64,000 bases of DNA from Garcia nutans (lineage: Eukaryota; Streptophyta; Magnoliopsida; Malpighiales; Euphorbiaceae): the NCBI GenBank assembly GCA_947685225.1, contig CANTUV010000072.1:7750001-7814000 (forward strand), in the 5' to 3' direction. The notes beneath the pieces are model-generated. The model searched no databases. It saw nothing but the letters and a program-made list of their open reading frames with translations, and had not been told where the DNA came from. Both the position numbers and the translations under genes were made by a program. This document shows, in pieces, positions 1 to 11,516 of the stretch (positions within the stretch are counted from its first letter, which is position 1; every line of letters begins with the position of its first letter).

Positions 1-2037
1 TCAGCTGACCTGGCTTACGACCCAGTCTTTTCACCATTCCAGCATTTAGCCCGTAGGCAATCATAGGCATGCCGCCAAACCCATAAATCTGAAAATTGAA
101 TAACATACTAGGCACACAATTTATTCATATTTCTCATTATCAAATTCTTTCATAATTCTTTTATCAAAATTTTTCTCATTTTCTCATGATCAAACTAGGC
201 ACATTGCCTTATTATATCATCTTTTTCTCATTTTTTTTCATTTATTCATTTTTCTCATCATTAATCTCTTTCTCATTGTCACATATTCAATCTAGGCACA
301 TTGCCTTATTTTCACTTTTTTTTTTCTCATTTTTTGCATCTTTCTCATTTTTTTCTCACTTTTCTCATTTTTATCAATATCAATTCATTTCATTATTCCA
401 CATATCTCATTTTTGCATTCACAACACATTACCCAATTACTTTGGGTATTTTCACATGCGATCCATATTTCACATTCTACACAATTTAGCCATTATCAAT
501 GGCTTTTCACAATGCATTTAACACATATATGACATTACAAATGTCATAGCACATTATTCATACTCAATCAATGAACCAAGTAACTTAACACATTTTCCAA
601 CCAAAATGTGTTAAGCCCAAATGTCATGCAAATATAAACAATATATTCAAAGTTTGTACATACCTGTACTAGTAACCCAAAGTACGCTAAACACAACCTC
701 TAATCCTATCCTTCCAACTTGCCCTTTACCACTTGGATGAAGCAAATCAACCTCCCTCAATGCCTATACCAAATGTGATCAAACATAATCATTTAATATC
801 ACATTCTAAGGTATTCTCAACATCAAACCATAATTAAACATCACTCTAAACCAAATCCCAAAATTAAGCTTCACCTCACTTTAACTTTGAAAAACCATAT
901 CAAGCCATTTAAATTAGTGTTTTAAGTTTATTAATATCATTAGAAACATGTTTTAGCATGTTTAAACCAATTACATTAATTAACCACATGCTTATGCTTA
1001 AAATCCTAAAATGGCATAACCTTCACCATTGAAGGATCTCCATTCCAACTCAATCCAATTATCATTTCAATCTTATATCCACCACTTATATCCTTAAATA
1101 ACATGATTTAAGCATTAAAATCATATCATTAATTATTCTTTGAAAATTCACTTTTCCAAAACCCTAAATCAATACTACCCTCTTCAAACTCTAACCAAAC
1201 ACAACCAAATCCAATATTTGACTTTAAAATACTTGTTTATGCATCAAAAAAACTCATTTGGAATCAATTTGCACAATTAAAAATCATGATTTCAAAAACT
1301 CAAATGTTCCATAACCCTAAATTCTCTCTCTTCACCAATCTTACCCAAACTCAACCATTTCTTTAATCCAACCTTAAAATCATTATTTACTCATCAAAAG
1401 AACATCTTCCATATCCATTCCAACAATTATAACATGCTCTTTCAAAAACTCAATTCATACATATTCATAAGCTTTAAAGAACTTTATAATTTTGGAAATA
1501 AAACGTACTTACTTGTTGAAAAATCACCAAAACTACTCTTATTCCCTTGAAAGCTAGAAGAATTTGATGATGGAAGAAGCTAAAAATCTCCCTCTTTGGC
1601 CATGAAATTCGTCCTTGAAGGAAAGAAGAAGAAGAAGATGAAAAAAAAATGATTTTCTCTTTCCTCTCACACACATTTTCAACCTTATATATATTATTAT
1701 TTTAATATATTTTTAATTAATTAATTAATTATTTAATTAATTAAAATCCCAAAATATTATCTTCCATCCAAAATTATTTATTTTTGAATTATTTTATTAA
1801 TTTTAAATTTTTAAGATTTAATTACCAAAATACCCTTTTACTTTGACTTTTCTCTTAAAAAGTGTTGACTTTTATATGTTGTATATATTTTACATATATC
1901 ACATATATATTCCACTTTTTCATTTAAAACCCCTTCATTTTTCATTTAAAACTATTAATTTAATTTATCCATTTAAATTATAATTTATTTTATCAAATTT
2001 CCAAAAATTAAAATTTTCAAAAATTTGGAATATTACA
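1..2037 (-). repeat. Chromovirus-type LTR, partial (runs off the left edge)
   Basis: Read on the minus strand the LTR opens with TGTAATATTCC at 2037 and runs leftward past base 1. Its order of landmarks matches the LTRs at 50166 and 62085: a donor-like GTAAGT (complement of 1507-1512), a second donor-like GTATGT (complement of 658-663), then GGCATGCC (66-73). The plus strand is poor in G, as in the other minus-oriented copies. Reading frames in it are low-complexity chance frames. It may be a 5' LTR with its body to the left, or a solo LTR. Unlike its relatives it shows no GC-rich palindromes. Confidence 0.7.
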
Positions 2038-2148
2038 CATATGCACAAGTAATGTGTATCTTATATACACCTCAAATGTACGTTATATGTGTATTAAATA
2101 TTAGGTATGTAATATATTAATTCAACATATACAATTAATATACCATAT
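2038..2148. other. Short AT-rich spacer between two LTRs
   Basis: About 110 bases between the LTR ending at 2037 and the one starting at 2149, rich in TATATAC/GTATAT words. Nothing else recognisable. Confidence 0.5.
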
Positions 2149-3816
2149 TGTGAGCAGGGATTTTTGTCCCCACTCCCAGTGGAATGGTTCTTGTGACTTC
2201 GGTACTGTTTATGCTCGGGGCCTTAAAAAACACGGACCTAAGTCCGGAGAAAATGGAGTCGCCACACGGACGGGCCGGGAAAAAATAAAGGGGTGGATGA
2301 CTCGATTCCTAAGGAATCTCCAACCCCCTAATGGGTTCGAAAAGTTGGGTACGTGTGGGGAAGGTGAGAAATGGCCCAGCACCCCCACAACGCCCGGTTC
2401 ATTGGAACCGGCTTCCTTTACAGGTCTTAATATTATAAAATTCTTAAATATAACAATATTATCCATATTACACACAATAATTAAAAGAAAGCATCAATAT
2501 ATTATAATCAAAGCAAGGTCCAAGCAAAACAAAAACAAATAAATGGACACCCATCCGAAGATGGAAACATGTCCTTACATCACATGCCTAGATAGGACAC
2601 CCATCAAAAGGTAGAAACATGCCCTTTACATAGATTCTAAAATAGGAAAGAAAATTAAATTACATGATGTTTAACTAATGAGGTACCCACCAAGTGGAAA
2701 CGTACCTCTTACAACTTTTGGAAATCTAAACAAATTGACAAAATAAATAACCATTCACCATAAATAAATCATTCATCAAAGCTATCAATTAAAATATAAA
2801 ATAAACATCCAACCATGATAAATTAAATAAATTAAAGCATAAGAGATAAATCAAAGCATAATTAAATATGGAATTGAAAAAAAGTAAATAAAAGTCCAAT
2901 TATAGCTACTGTGACTTTTTATGGAATTAAAATAGATTAGGGTTTTATGTTTTAAAAATTTGTTAAGACTCTTTGATTACCTAAATTAATATTTGAATGG
3001 TGAAATCATGAAACTAGGGTTTTATACACTTTGAAATACTTTTGATTTGAGGATTTAAATGGTGATTTCAAGCTACTATGTAAATTTAAAGTATTTGGGT
3101 TTTTATGGTTTTTAATGTTTTTAAAGGATTAGGGTTTTAAAACAATTAGGGTTTAAAGTTTTAAAGGAGTTAGAGTTTGATATTTTAGGTTTAGGAGTTG
3201 AATTAGGGTTTTAGTGTTTTAGAATTAGGGTCTCGGGTGATGAATTTGAATTAGGATTTAAAAAGACAATTTGATGATTTCATGAGGTTTTATGAATTTA
3301 AACAAATGGATTGAAGTTTTTATAAATAGAAAAGATGTTTTTTATGGTTTTTTGAAAGAAACAATACCAAGTTTAAAATTTTAAAAGAAACAGAATCAAA
3401 TTTTTGTTTTGTTGAAAATTATGTTCAATTAGAGTCTTAAGATTTTTAAGAAGAAAAAAATAACAATTTTAAGTCTTTTTGGGAAAAGAAAGTAACGTAT
3501 TAGTGTTTTAACCTTGGAAAAACTAAATTAAAGTTCTAAGGTTTTTTATTTAAAAAACAAAATTTCATAGATTTGCTACTGTGAAAAGATAAAACAAAAA
3601 GAATTTAACATACCTCCTTTTGTTGATTCTCCAAAAATAATTCTTCTTGGATGAACAAGAACCAAGACATTTGCTGCCTTTGAGTTGCTTAAATCGTGTC
3701 CCTGCTATTCCAGAAAAAGAAGAAATTGAATTGCTCCTTTTCCTTCCTTGATTTGGTTAGTTAGTTTTTAAGCCCCTATTACTTTTGCCCTCCTTTAAAT
3801 TAATTGCCTTTGGTCC

Positions 3817-3826
3817 TTATTTATAG
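3817..3826 (-). promoter_or_regulatory. TATA box of Tat LTR
   Basis: CTATAAATAA on the minus strand, identical to the core in the Tat LTRs at 11016, 16705, 24891, 27692 and 45523. It divides U3 (to the right) from R/U5. Confidence 0.6.
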
Positions 3827-3904
3827 TGGTTTGATGTGTTTTATTCCTAATTAGTTAAGGCAAGTAATATTAATAAAAAAAAAGAAACCAAAACCTAATT
3901 GAAT

Positions 3905-3990
3905 TAGGTTTTGAAAAATTTGCGTCGGAAAAAATTACGCTGCAGTAAAAAATTGCCGCAGAAAACTGCGTAGTGGGCGGGCCCGCGCGA
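3905..3990. repeat. GC-rich palindromic U3 module
   Basis: A GC-rich island in AT-rich DNA with several CpGs, ending in the perfect 10-mer palindrome GCGGGCCCGC (3977-3986). It lies about 150 bases upstream of the TATA box in element orientation. Confidence 0.5.
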
Positions 3991-4252
3991 TATTTTTTCA
4001 TCGCCGATTTTATTTTTATTTTTTAATTTTTATTTGTTTATTTTTAATTTTTATTAATAAAAATTATATAATAAAGCAAAAACTATTTAATTAAAATTAT
4101 TTTGGACCAATTAGACAACAAAAATCATTTTAGACTAAATAAAACATATTGCACCGAATTGGGTCAAATATTAAGGGTCTGCAGTTTGCCCCCTGCTTGA
4201 AAAATCTGAAACTTTAGTGAAAGAGAGTGAAAAGCAATAAGACTTAATTTTT

Positions 4253-4745
4253 GAGATGGTTGAGGTTTTGGGTTCTGGACCCGGTTCGAGTTCTGGACTC
4301 AAGGATGATTCTAGGTTCTGGACCTAAAGAAAAATTTGGCTTCTGGACCCGGTTCGAGTTTTGGACTCAATGGATGATTCTAGGTTCTGGACAAGGAACA
4401 TTTGGGGTTCTGGACCCGATTCGAGTTATGGACTCAAGGATAATTCTAGGTTACCTAAGGAAAATTTAGGTTCTGGACCCGGTTCGAGTTCTGGACTCAA
4501 AGATGATTCTAGGTTCTCGACCTAAGGAAAATTTGGGTTCTAGACCCGGTTCGAGTTCTGGACTCAAGGATAATTCTAGATTCGGGACCTAAGGAAAATT
4601 TGGGTTCTGGACCCGGTTCGAGTTCTGGACTCAAAGATGATTATAGGTTCTGGACTTAAAGAAAATTTTTGGTTCTGGACTCGGTTCGAGTTCTGGACTC
4701 AAGGATAATTCTAGGTTCTGGACCTAAGGAAAATTTGGGTTATGG
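4253..4745. repeat. 67-bp tandem repeat array in a Tat 3' UTR
   Basis: Seven units built on TTCTGGACCCGGTTCGAG and GGACTCAAGGATGATTCTAG. Unit starts are at 4273, 4341, 4408, 4471, 4538, 4605 and 4673, a period of about 67 bases with point changes and one short unit. Confidence 0.9.
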
Positions 4746-5090
4746 ACCCAAGAGATTTGGATACTCAATCCTAAACTAGACTCGGATACTCGATCCTAAA
4801 CTGGATTGGGATACTCGATCCTAAACTGGATTTGGACATTCGATCCTAAATTGATTTGAATACTCTATCCTAACTTGGATTTGGATACTCGATCCTAAAC
4901 TGGATTGGGATACTCGGCCCTAAATTGATTTGATTTGGGTACTTGGACATGAGATTGGGTACTTGGACATGAGATTGGGTACTTGGACCTGAGCTTGAAT
5001 TGATTTGGGTACTTGGACCCGGGATTGGATTGAATTCGATTTGGGTACTTGGACCTGAGATTGGGTACTTAAACCCGAGAATGAATTTGA
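4746..5090. repeat. Second tandem array (TTGGATACTCGATCC / TTGGGTACTTGGAC types)
   Basis: Imperfect units of about 30-35 bases on GGATACTCGATCCTAAACTG, passing near 4930 into units of GATTGGGTACTTGGACATGA. The second type recurs in the Tat-2 3' UTR at 17215-18130, so the two elements share a pool of 3' UTR repeats. Confidence 0.8.
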
Positions 5091-5244
5091 CTAACCTTTT
5101 ATCAGTTGAGAAGTCTGACTGCTCCGGATGTTCTATGCATTGTGATTCTTCATCCTCAGAATGGATCTTCACCCTTGGAGATCGGGTCTTCACCCTTGAA
5201 AATGGATCTTCATCCTTGGAGATCGGGGTCTTCTTTGTTCTTTG

Positions 5245-5385
5245 AAGATGGGAGTGACACGGCCAGTGGCTTGGCCGTGTATCCTGGGTGTGTCAGCTTC
5301 TGTGTCTTTTCTTTGGTTCTTCTTTGTTCTTGGCTTAGGATGGGACACGGCCAATGGCTTGGCCTTGTTGCCTGCCAGTGTCACC
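5245..5385. repeat. Palindromic GACACGGCC module
   Basis: ACACGGCCA (5257-5265) faces TGGCCGTGT (5272-5280), with a second, decayed copy at about 5343-5370. The same motif type fills the LTR at 49330-49780. Confidence 0.7.
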
Positions 5386-5480
5386 TACTATTTTTTTTTC
5401 TTTCTTTGCTTGGTCCTTCTTGACTTGATCGGGGTCCTTCTTGCTTGATTCATGCTCTTTTTTCCTTGTTTTGATCTTCC

Positions 5481-5513
5481 GGGGGGGGGGGGGGGGGGGA
5501 AGGGGGGGGGGGG
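5481..5513 (+). repeat. Poly-G tract G19-AA-G12
   Basis: Nineteen G, two A, twelve G, directly seen. Exact lengths of such runs are unreliable in assemblies. It lies about 70 bases before a putative splice acceptor. Confidence 0.85.
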
Positions 5514-5581
5514 TTTGCACTTTAACCACTTTTCCCTTGCAACTGCTTTTCCTTTCTTTGATTCTTTAATGATTGTTGCAG

Positions 5582-6135
5582 GCCGTTGGCTCATTTGATC
5601 ATGAGGCTGGACCTTCTTTCACTGCTCCTTCGCTTTCTCATTCTAGCCCGCCGGATATGCCATCTTATCCGCAGGGTATTGATATGAACTACCTAGTACG
5701 TTCCTTATTTCATAATATTTTATGCTATATGTATGCATGATTATGTATGCTCTTACCTTTTTTCTTCTTGGCTCACAGCGGATGCTCGAAGAACAAAATG
5801 AGAAACTTCAAGAAGAGTTAGCTGCAAGTTGCCAGCAGACTTCTCATTTTGAAAGTTTATATCATCAATCCGAACAAAAATTTCATAACTTCCGATTTCG
5901 GGGGATGAGGGATCCCGGTGCTTCTTCATCAAGAAGCCTCTAGACTGATGAACATGAGATCCTTTCATCTGCTTTTGATGAAGACCATGACAAATCGGAA
6001 CTCCAAGGCAATAGGGATTTTAGTGCTTCTGCTTCGGATGATCCCGGGACGAGTAATTTGCCCCTCCTCCAACAGGCGACGACTTTTTCAGGTCTTTATT
6101 TGGTGACCTACCACCACCCTCTTAGTGATATGTAA
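5582..6135 (+). pseudogene. C-terminal exons of a captured gene, antisense to the Tat element
   Basis: A TTGTTGCAG acceptor-like site ends at 5581. A proline/serine-rich stretch reads open from 5582 to a GTACGT donor-like site at 5697. After an apparent 83-base intron ending GGCTCACAG (5779) the frame resumes at 5780. The second exon encodes a coiled-coil-like segment (RMLEEQNEKLQEELAAS), then acidic, serine-rich sequence to TAA at 6133-6135, broken once by TAG at 5941-5943 in an otherwise continuous frame. The strand is opposite to the surrounding element. The function is unknown. Coiled-coil tails are common in plant DUF7745/mobile-domain proteins, and an N-terminal domain of that type follows at 6497. 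Splicing is inferred from the sites and frame only. Confidence 0.5.
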
Positions 6136-6388
6136 ACATTGTAGCAATTGTACAATAATAAAAACTATACAATTTTCCTCTTTACTGTAATCTTCTTTTT
6201 TTTTTTGCATATTTTTTCGTTACTGCCACTTTTTTTTTACAGTACATCATAATTAATATCCATCTTATTTGCTAAACCAAATCCAACGTGGTAAAGGAAA
6301 TTCATTGCCACCTCCTTTCCTTATGCCATATGGTCTTATCCTTTCCCATCATCTTTTCCATTTCACTTTTGGAAAAGGTTTGTTTTCT

Positions 6389-6399
6389 CTATATAAATC
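6389..6399 (+). promoter_or_regulatory. TATA box of the antisense ORF
   Basis: CTATATAAATC on the plus strand, about 105 bases before the ATG at 6497, followed by a pyrimidine- and adenine-rich leader. It would drive transcription antisense to the host Tat element. Confidence 0.5.
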
Positions 6400-6496
6400 A
6401 CCCTTCATGCCATATTTTATTTCATAAACCAAAAATCTCTTTCTTTCAACGTGAAGACTCCCTTTAGAAATTTTGGTTCTCCTTTATTCATCAACC

Positions 6497-6937
6497 ATGA
6501 CTGAGCAATATTTAAGGAAAATAAAAATTCTATTTAAGAATATGGATGCCATCTATTGGAAGCAAATTTCATGGTCAAAGCTTGATGTTTTAAAATGTTT
6601 TCAAAATATCAAATTGGACCACTCCTTACATGTCGTGGCTTCCTTTTGGGATATGGATTCTAGGGTATTTAGAATTAATGGCTTTGAAATGTGTCCCTTG
6701 ATTGAAGAATTTGAGGCCATCCTTGGACATCCAAATAATCAACAAATGGCATTACCCACACTGATTTCCAAGACTCAACAGAAGATGCAGATGTTATTTC
6801 AAATTCCAAAACCTGAAGTTCTTCAGTTGATGAGAGGTGAAAAAATTCTACTTGCTCCTTTGATTGACATTTGTTTCTCTCATTTGGCTCCTACTAAGGC
6901 ATGGGGATGCATGCTTTGTCTTTACTTGCTCGACTAA
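6497..6937 (+). CDS. Plant-mobile-domain/DUF7745-like protein, probably truncated
   Basis: A 146-residue open frame from ATG 6497; a TTG at 6473 would extend it but is not a plausible start. Around residues 30-75 it has a pattern typical of plant DUF7745/aminotransferase-like mobile domains: tryptophan-rich start, SFWDMDSRVFRINGFEMC, then IEEFEAILGHP (these families have a P-T-x-E-E-x-x-x-x-L-G core). Such domains are known as extra ORFs in Tat-lineage retrotransposons. Full family members are several hundred residues long. Here the frame closes at 6935-6937, close to the end of recognisable element sequence (about 6970), so the C-terminus is lost or lay in a further exon. The family call is from memory of motifs and would need a profile search. 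Confidence 0.45.
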   Translation: MTEQYLRKIKILFKNMDAIYWKQISWSKLDVLKCFQNIKLDHSLHVVASFWDMDSRVFRINGFEMCPLIEEFEAILGHPNNQQMALPTLISKTQQKMQMLFQIPKPEVLQLMRGEKILLAPLIDICFSHLAPTKAWGCMLCLYLLD

Positions 6938-6970
6938 TTCTTGTTTGTTTCTTCTGACGGCGATTATTCC

Positions 6971-9286
6971 ACGAGTATTGGATATTATCTTAACACAATA
7001 CTTTTACACATCTTCACTTTGATCCTACTCTTTATACAATTACCACATATTAATTTGACATCACCATTATACAACAGCAAAATCTTATTTCCTTAATAAG
7101 ATTCATTCCCATTATACTATAACTAACATTTTTCTCTTATAATTATTTGAAACTAATATAACTTAGCACCTTTCATATGCATATACATATCAAAATGCTA
7201 TATTATGCACATTATCACATAGCTTGCATATTCTTAATACAACTACATACATTGAATTTCAATAAATACTTGTAAACTTATTACATTTCAGATCAATTGA
7301 TCTAACTATCACAATATGACCATCACAACCTTATTCTATTCTGACCAACCTTTAGTCTATTTTAAATTCATCAATCTATTTTCAATTCATGACCTAATTC
7401 TATTAGGTCAAATTTATTCTCAAATCTTAATTCCCTTCGAATTCATCATTACAGATAATATTCATTTCCTCTAGTCTCATTCACTTTAAACATCATTTTC
7501 ATCAACTTATTCATTTTATACCACTTTAAAACACATTCAATACAGCTCTTACTCACATTTCTTATAGTTACCATATTTACAAAAATTACTTTTCTTACAC
7601 ATTATTTAAAGCTCATCATATTTTCACAATTCTCTTCTGTTTCCACACTTTCTATAGTTTTAAACAAATTTCCAGCATAAAATAATAAGATACAACTATA
7701 CAAACCATAAGTCTTGACCATGTTTCTTGAAGCATAACTATCAATCTCACCAAAACTATCCAATGGTCATGCCATAATAATGGTCACACCTGTGGCTTAT
7801 AAATAAATACTGCTCCTCCATCATTCTTCTTCAAACATTTCCAATCACAATGTTAAATTCGTATCGCAAAAATCACATATTCATTTTCTAATCTTTTGCT
7901 ACACAAAAAGTTAACACGTTTCAGCTCTGTTTCAAAGCAATTTACTCTTGATCACTTGATCATCATTAGTCTAACTCATGTTTCAACAATATTATCATTA
8001 ACATCTCTTACATATACACATTCGTTCATATGCTAATTTTACACAATTTCCATTTATTACTCCATTTCTAATCTATATCTTATAAAAATTTTCATTCATT
8101 TTTTTTCATTTCCATACTTTCTTCATTATACTTTCCTTTTCCTTACAATCTCTTATTTATACGCATATACTTTGGGCCTAAAATACTATACAATCATTAA
8201 GTTCAGTTGTTAAAATAACAATTTCACCGTCCAGCTCTGTTCGAGTCCATTCTCAATCTTAATTCATCACATGACCTAACTCTACGCTGGTCAAGACCTA
8301 TCTCTCTTAGGTCTATTAATACATGGAATATCATTCGCAATATCACCAGAAATGTATTTATATAAGGTAGTAAACACTCGATAACATTTTTTTTAATCAT
8401 CCACATACACCTTCGTAAGTCATAATCACAATTTGACTTACTTTCCATATTTTCTTACATATCATATTTGTGTTCATATTGAAAAAAAATCTCATCACGC
8501 AAATCATACAATTATACTCAATTCCTCTTTTACATACAATCTATACAAAGATAACATTTATTACCTTTCAGAGAACATTATCATTTCTCATTCTTTTGAC
8601 ATTACTTAGGTTATTCATCAATTCAACATATATTTACACTCTAACCACAACATAATTAACATCTTTCTTATTTAATCCCCCACCTTTTAAATAAGTTTCT
8701 TATTATATTTTTTTTTTCTAACACTCCACATAAATCTTAGTCACGTTTCCAATGTGACATCTTTGTCATTTTTTTTTCATTAATCACATCTTTCATATCC
8801 ATTTTCATCATTTCCAATTCAATTAACTAAAGTAACTCATTTTCACTTGCTTAATCATTTCCCTTTATTTCATAATAAATTTCTATATTATCAACCACAT
8901 TACACCTTAGTTAGTGCTTTTATAAATAATATTACTCATTCAAAATTACTCTCATGCTTATTGAACATTAAACTATCAATATCTAAACAATCCTCATCGA
9001 AATTCCCTTATAACTCTAAATTTCCAACTTACTACTTTACTTAAACTTCATTCTATTAATCTCATTTTCAAGAGCTAACTTTATAAACTTTATTTTTATT
9101 TTAATATAACATCAAAACACATCACTTTCATAATTATAGAAACCCATTTCAAAAATTCAAATTTCATATATTGCAACCAACAACATGAACCTCACCAAAT
9201 CTCATCCATGCTACATTTTCAATCTTAAAATCTTAACATTTACATTTAAACAACACTAATTCATTTCATTACACTAATTAACATCA
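6971..9286. other. G-poor AT-rich interval, no gene recognised
   Basis: About 2.3 kb of AT-rich sequence with very little G on the plus strand. This is the same strand bias as the minus-oriented LARD-like interior (33672-36751) and chromovirus-type LTRs, so it may be the interior of a related non-coding element. I could not find its LTRs, PBS or a convincing repeat partner. Reading frames here (8224-8448, 8470-8655, 8847-9044) are hydrophobic low-complexity chance frames. Confidence 0.4.
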
Positions 9287-11015
9287 TGTGAGCGGGGATT
9301 TTTGCCCCTACTCCCAGTGGAATGGTTCTTGCGACTTCAGCACTGTTTAGGCTTGGGGCCTTAGAGAACACGGACTTAAGTCCGGAGAAAATGGAGTCAC
9401 CACCCGGACAGGCCCGAAAAAAAGAAAGGGGTGGATGACTCGATTCCTAAGGAATCCCCAACCCCCTAATGGGTTTAAAAAGTTGGGTACGTGTGGGGAA
9501 GGTGAGAAATGGCCCAGCACCCCCACAGCTCCCGGTTCATTGGAACCGGCCTCCTTTACAGGTCTTAATATTATAAAATTCTTAAATATAACAACATTAT
9601 CCATATTACACACAATAATTAAAAGAAAAGCATCAATATATTAAAATTAGAGCAAGGTCCAAGCAAAATAAATAAATTGACACCCATCCGAAGATGGAAA
9701 CATGTCCTTACATCACATGCCTAAATAGGACACCCACCGAAAGGTAGAAACATGTCCTTTACATAGGTTCTAAAATAGAAAAGCAAATTAAATTACATGA
9801 TATTTAACTAATGAGGTATCCAACAAGTGAAAACATACCTCTTACAACATTTGGAAATCTAAATAAATTGACAAAAGTAAATAATCATTCATCATAAATA
9901 AATCATTCATCAAAGATATTAAATATCAATAGAAAGTAAACATCTATCCATGCTAAATTAAATAAACCAAGCATTGAACTTAAATAAATTAAAGCATATA
10001 AAATAAATCAAAGCATAATAAAATATAAAATTGAATAAGGCAAATAAAAATCTAAATTATAGCTACTCTTTCCATTTTGGGTCCTTTATTTCATGTGTTT
10101 AGGGTTTTGGATTTTATAGAATTAGGCTACTGTGACTTTAAGAGAAATAAAATAGATTGAGGATTTTATGTTTTAAAAGGTTGGTAAGACTCTTTGATTA
10201 ACCAAACTAGGGTTTATGATGTAAAAATCGTGAAATTAAGGTTTGAACACTTTGTAATACTTTTGATTTGTGGGTTACAGTTACTCATCAAATTATGGTT
10301 TCAAGCTTACTGTGCGAAATTAAAATGTTTGTGTTTTTATGGTTTTTAAATTTTTAAAGGATTAAGGTTTAGAAAAAATTAAGGTTTAAGGTTTTAAAAG
10401 GGTTAGGGTTTACTATTTTAGGTTTGGAAGTTGCATTTGGATTTAGTGTTTTAGAATTAGGGTTTCGGTGGATGTTTAGGTTTTTTAGAGTTTGGAAAAA
10501 TCAATTTATAATTTTATGAAAGTAGACCAACGATTTAAGGTTTATATAAATAAAAAAGGTGTTTTTAGTGTTTGTTGTAAGAAACAGAATCAAATTTTGG
10601 TTTTGTTGAAAAACATGTTCAATTAGGGTTTTAAGATTTTGAAGAAGTAAAAATAACATTTTTAAGCCCTTTTGGAAAATAAAGCAATGAATTAGGGTTT
10701 TTAAACTTTGAACAAAGGGAATTAAGTTTATGAGATTTTTGAATTAAAAGAAGCAACTAGATGAATTAAGCTACTGTAAAAAAAAAACAAAAAGAATTTA
10801 AGAGCTCAAACCTTGATTCGTGAGTTACACCAAAAAATTACTTCTTGGATGAATAAAAACAAAGGCTGTTGCTGCCTTTGATGAATTGTTAATGACTTGT
10901 TTGCTCCCTCCCAGTTTGATTCAATTTACCGCCAGAAGAAATTTAAAGTTTCCAAGTTTTCCTCCTTCCTCTCGGTCATCAATTTCTCTCCCCCTTTTTT
11001 GTGTTGTAATTATAC

Positions 11016-11025
11016 TTATTTATAG
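11016..11025 (-). promoter_or_regulatory. TATA box of truncated Tat LTR
   Basis: CTATAAATAA on the minus strand, in the same position relative to the U3 module as in sibling LTRs. Confidence 0.55.
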
Positions 11026-11109
11026 AAGTTTTTTCTATGGTTTTTTCGTAGTTGCTTACGGCATACATTATTTATTAACCGAAACCTAATTGTATTAGGT
11101 TTTGAAAAA

Positions 11110-11275
11110 TTTGCGTCGAAAAATTTAGCTGGAAAATAAAACAGCTGCGAAAAATTGCGCTGGCAAAAAAAATTACCGTATGAAAATTACGCTGGCAAAA
11201 AAGCTGCCGCTGCAAGCCATTTCGCCCGCAGGGAACTTCTGCGGGAGAAATGCCCATGGGCCCGCGCTGACTTTC
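11110..11275. repeat. GC-rich palindromic U3 module
   Basis: CCCGCAG (11225-11231) faces CTGCGGG (11239-11245), followed by the 10-mer palindrome GCCCATGGGC (11252-11261), with repeated GCTGGCAAAAA words before it. Confidence 0.65.
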
Positions 11276-11516
11276 GGCGACGATTAAAGTTATTAAAACA
11301 AAGATCAATTTACTGCATGTTAAAAGATCAATGATAAGTGCACAATTGATGATATTTTGCCCCTATTTCTTAATATGATTATTATCCAATTGAGTTTAAT
11401 TTTTTTGTTCAAGTGCTTTTTAGGGTTAATTTCAGGAATTCTCTGTATTTTGAGGTGTATGATCATTTCAGAGTAATTATGGATGAAAATAGAAGAAAAG
11501 AAAAAAATTCATCAAT

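Larger units (their letters stand above)
2149..4183 (-). repeat. Tat/Ogre-like LTR (3' LTR of a truncated element)
   Basis: The plus-strand left edge TGTGAGCAGGG and right edge GGGTCTGCA are the complement of a TGCAGACCC...CTCACA LTR. It is followed on the right by a polypurine tract (complement of GTTTGCCCCCTGC, 4184-4196), which fixes this copy as the 3' LTR of a minus-strand element. It shares with the other Tat LTRs the conserved block 2150-2410, many TTAGGG-like words (3100-3230), a CTATAAATAA TATA box (3817-3826, minus) and a GC-rich U3 patch with palindrome GCGGGCCCGC (3977-3986). Left flank is CATAT; the matching flank is not in the window. Confidence 0.85.
4184..6970 (-). mobile_element. 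3' internal part of a truncated Tat-like element
   Basis: It starts with the polypurine tract (4184-4200) next to the 3' LTR. In plus-strand order it then holds two tandem arrays (4250-5090), a block related to the 3' UTR of the Tat-1 element at 44640-44900 (5140-5235), a palindromic module, a poly-G tract and a plus-strand, hence antisense, gene region (5582-6937). No gag or pol is present. Similarity stops near 6970, where G-poor AT-rich DNA begins. Confidence 0.6.
9287..11282 (-). repeat. Tat LTR, truncated at its U3 start and fused to another LTR
   Basis: It opens TGTGAGCGGGG and follows the LTRs at 2149 and 40666 closely, including TTAGGG-like words, a TATA box (11016-11025, minus) and the ACCTAATTG-TATTAGG block (about 11085-11100). 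At about 11282 it stops short of the expected GGGTCTGCA end and passes straight into the middle of a different Tat LTR subfamily. The fusion implies recombination or deletion between two related LTRs. Confidence 0.75.

Noticed and set aside
2038..2148. CATAT at both ends of the spacer as a target duplication
   Set aside because: The two copies belong to flanks of two different LTRs in the wrong arrangement; a 5-base AT-rich match is likely chance.
2209..2542. Frames recurring in every Tat LTR (GNGENGVATRTG / SNEPGVVGVLGHFSPSPH types)
   Set aside because: They follow the conserved terminal LTR block on both strands and shift or break between copies; conservation is of DNA, not protein.
5106..5423. 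Overlapping frames on both strands as genes
   Set aside because: They lie in 3' UTR repeats and the GACACGGCC palindromes; no family motif and no conserved frame.
6473..6496. Upstream start for the DUF7745-like ORF
   Set aside because: The 6473 codon is TTG; the first ATG is at 6497.
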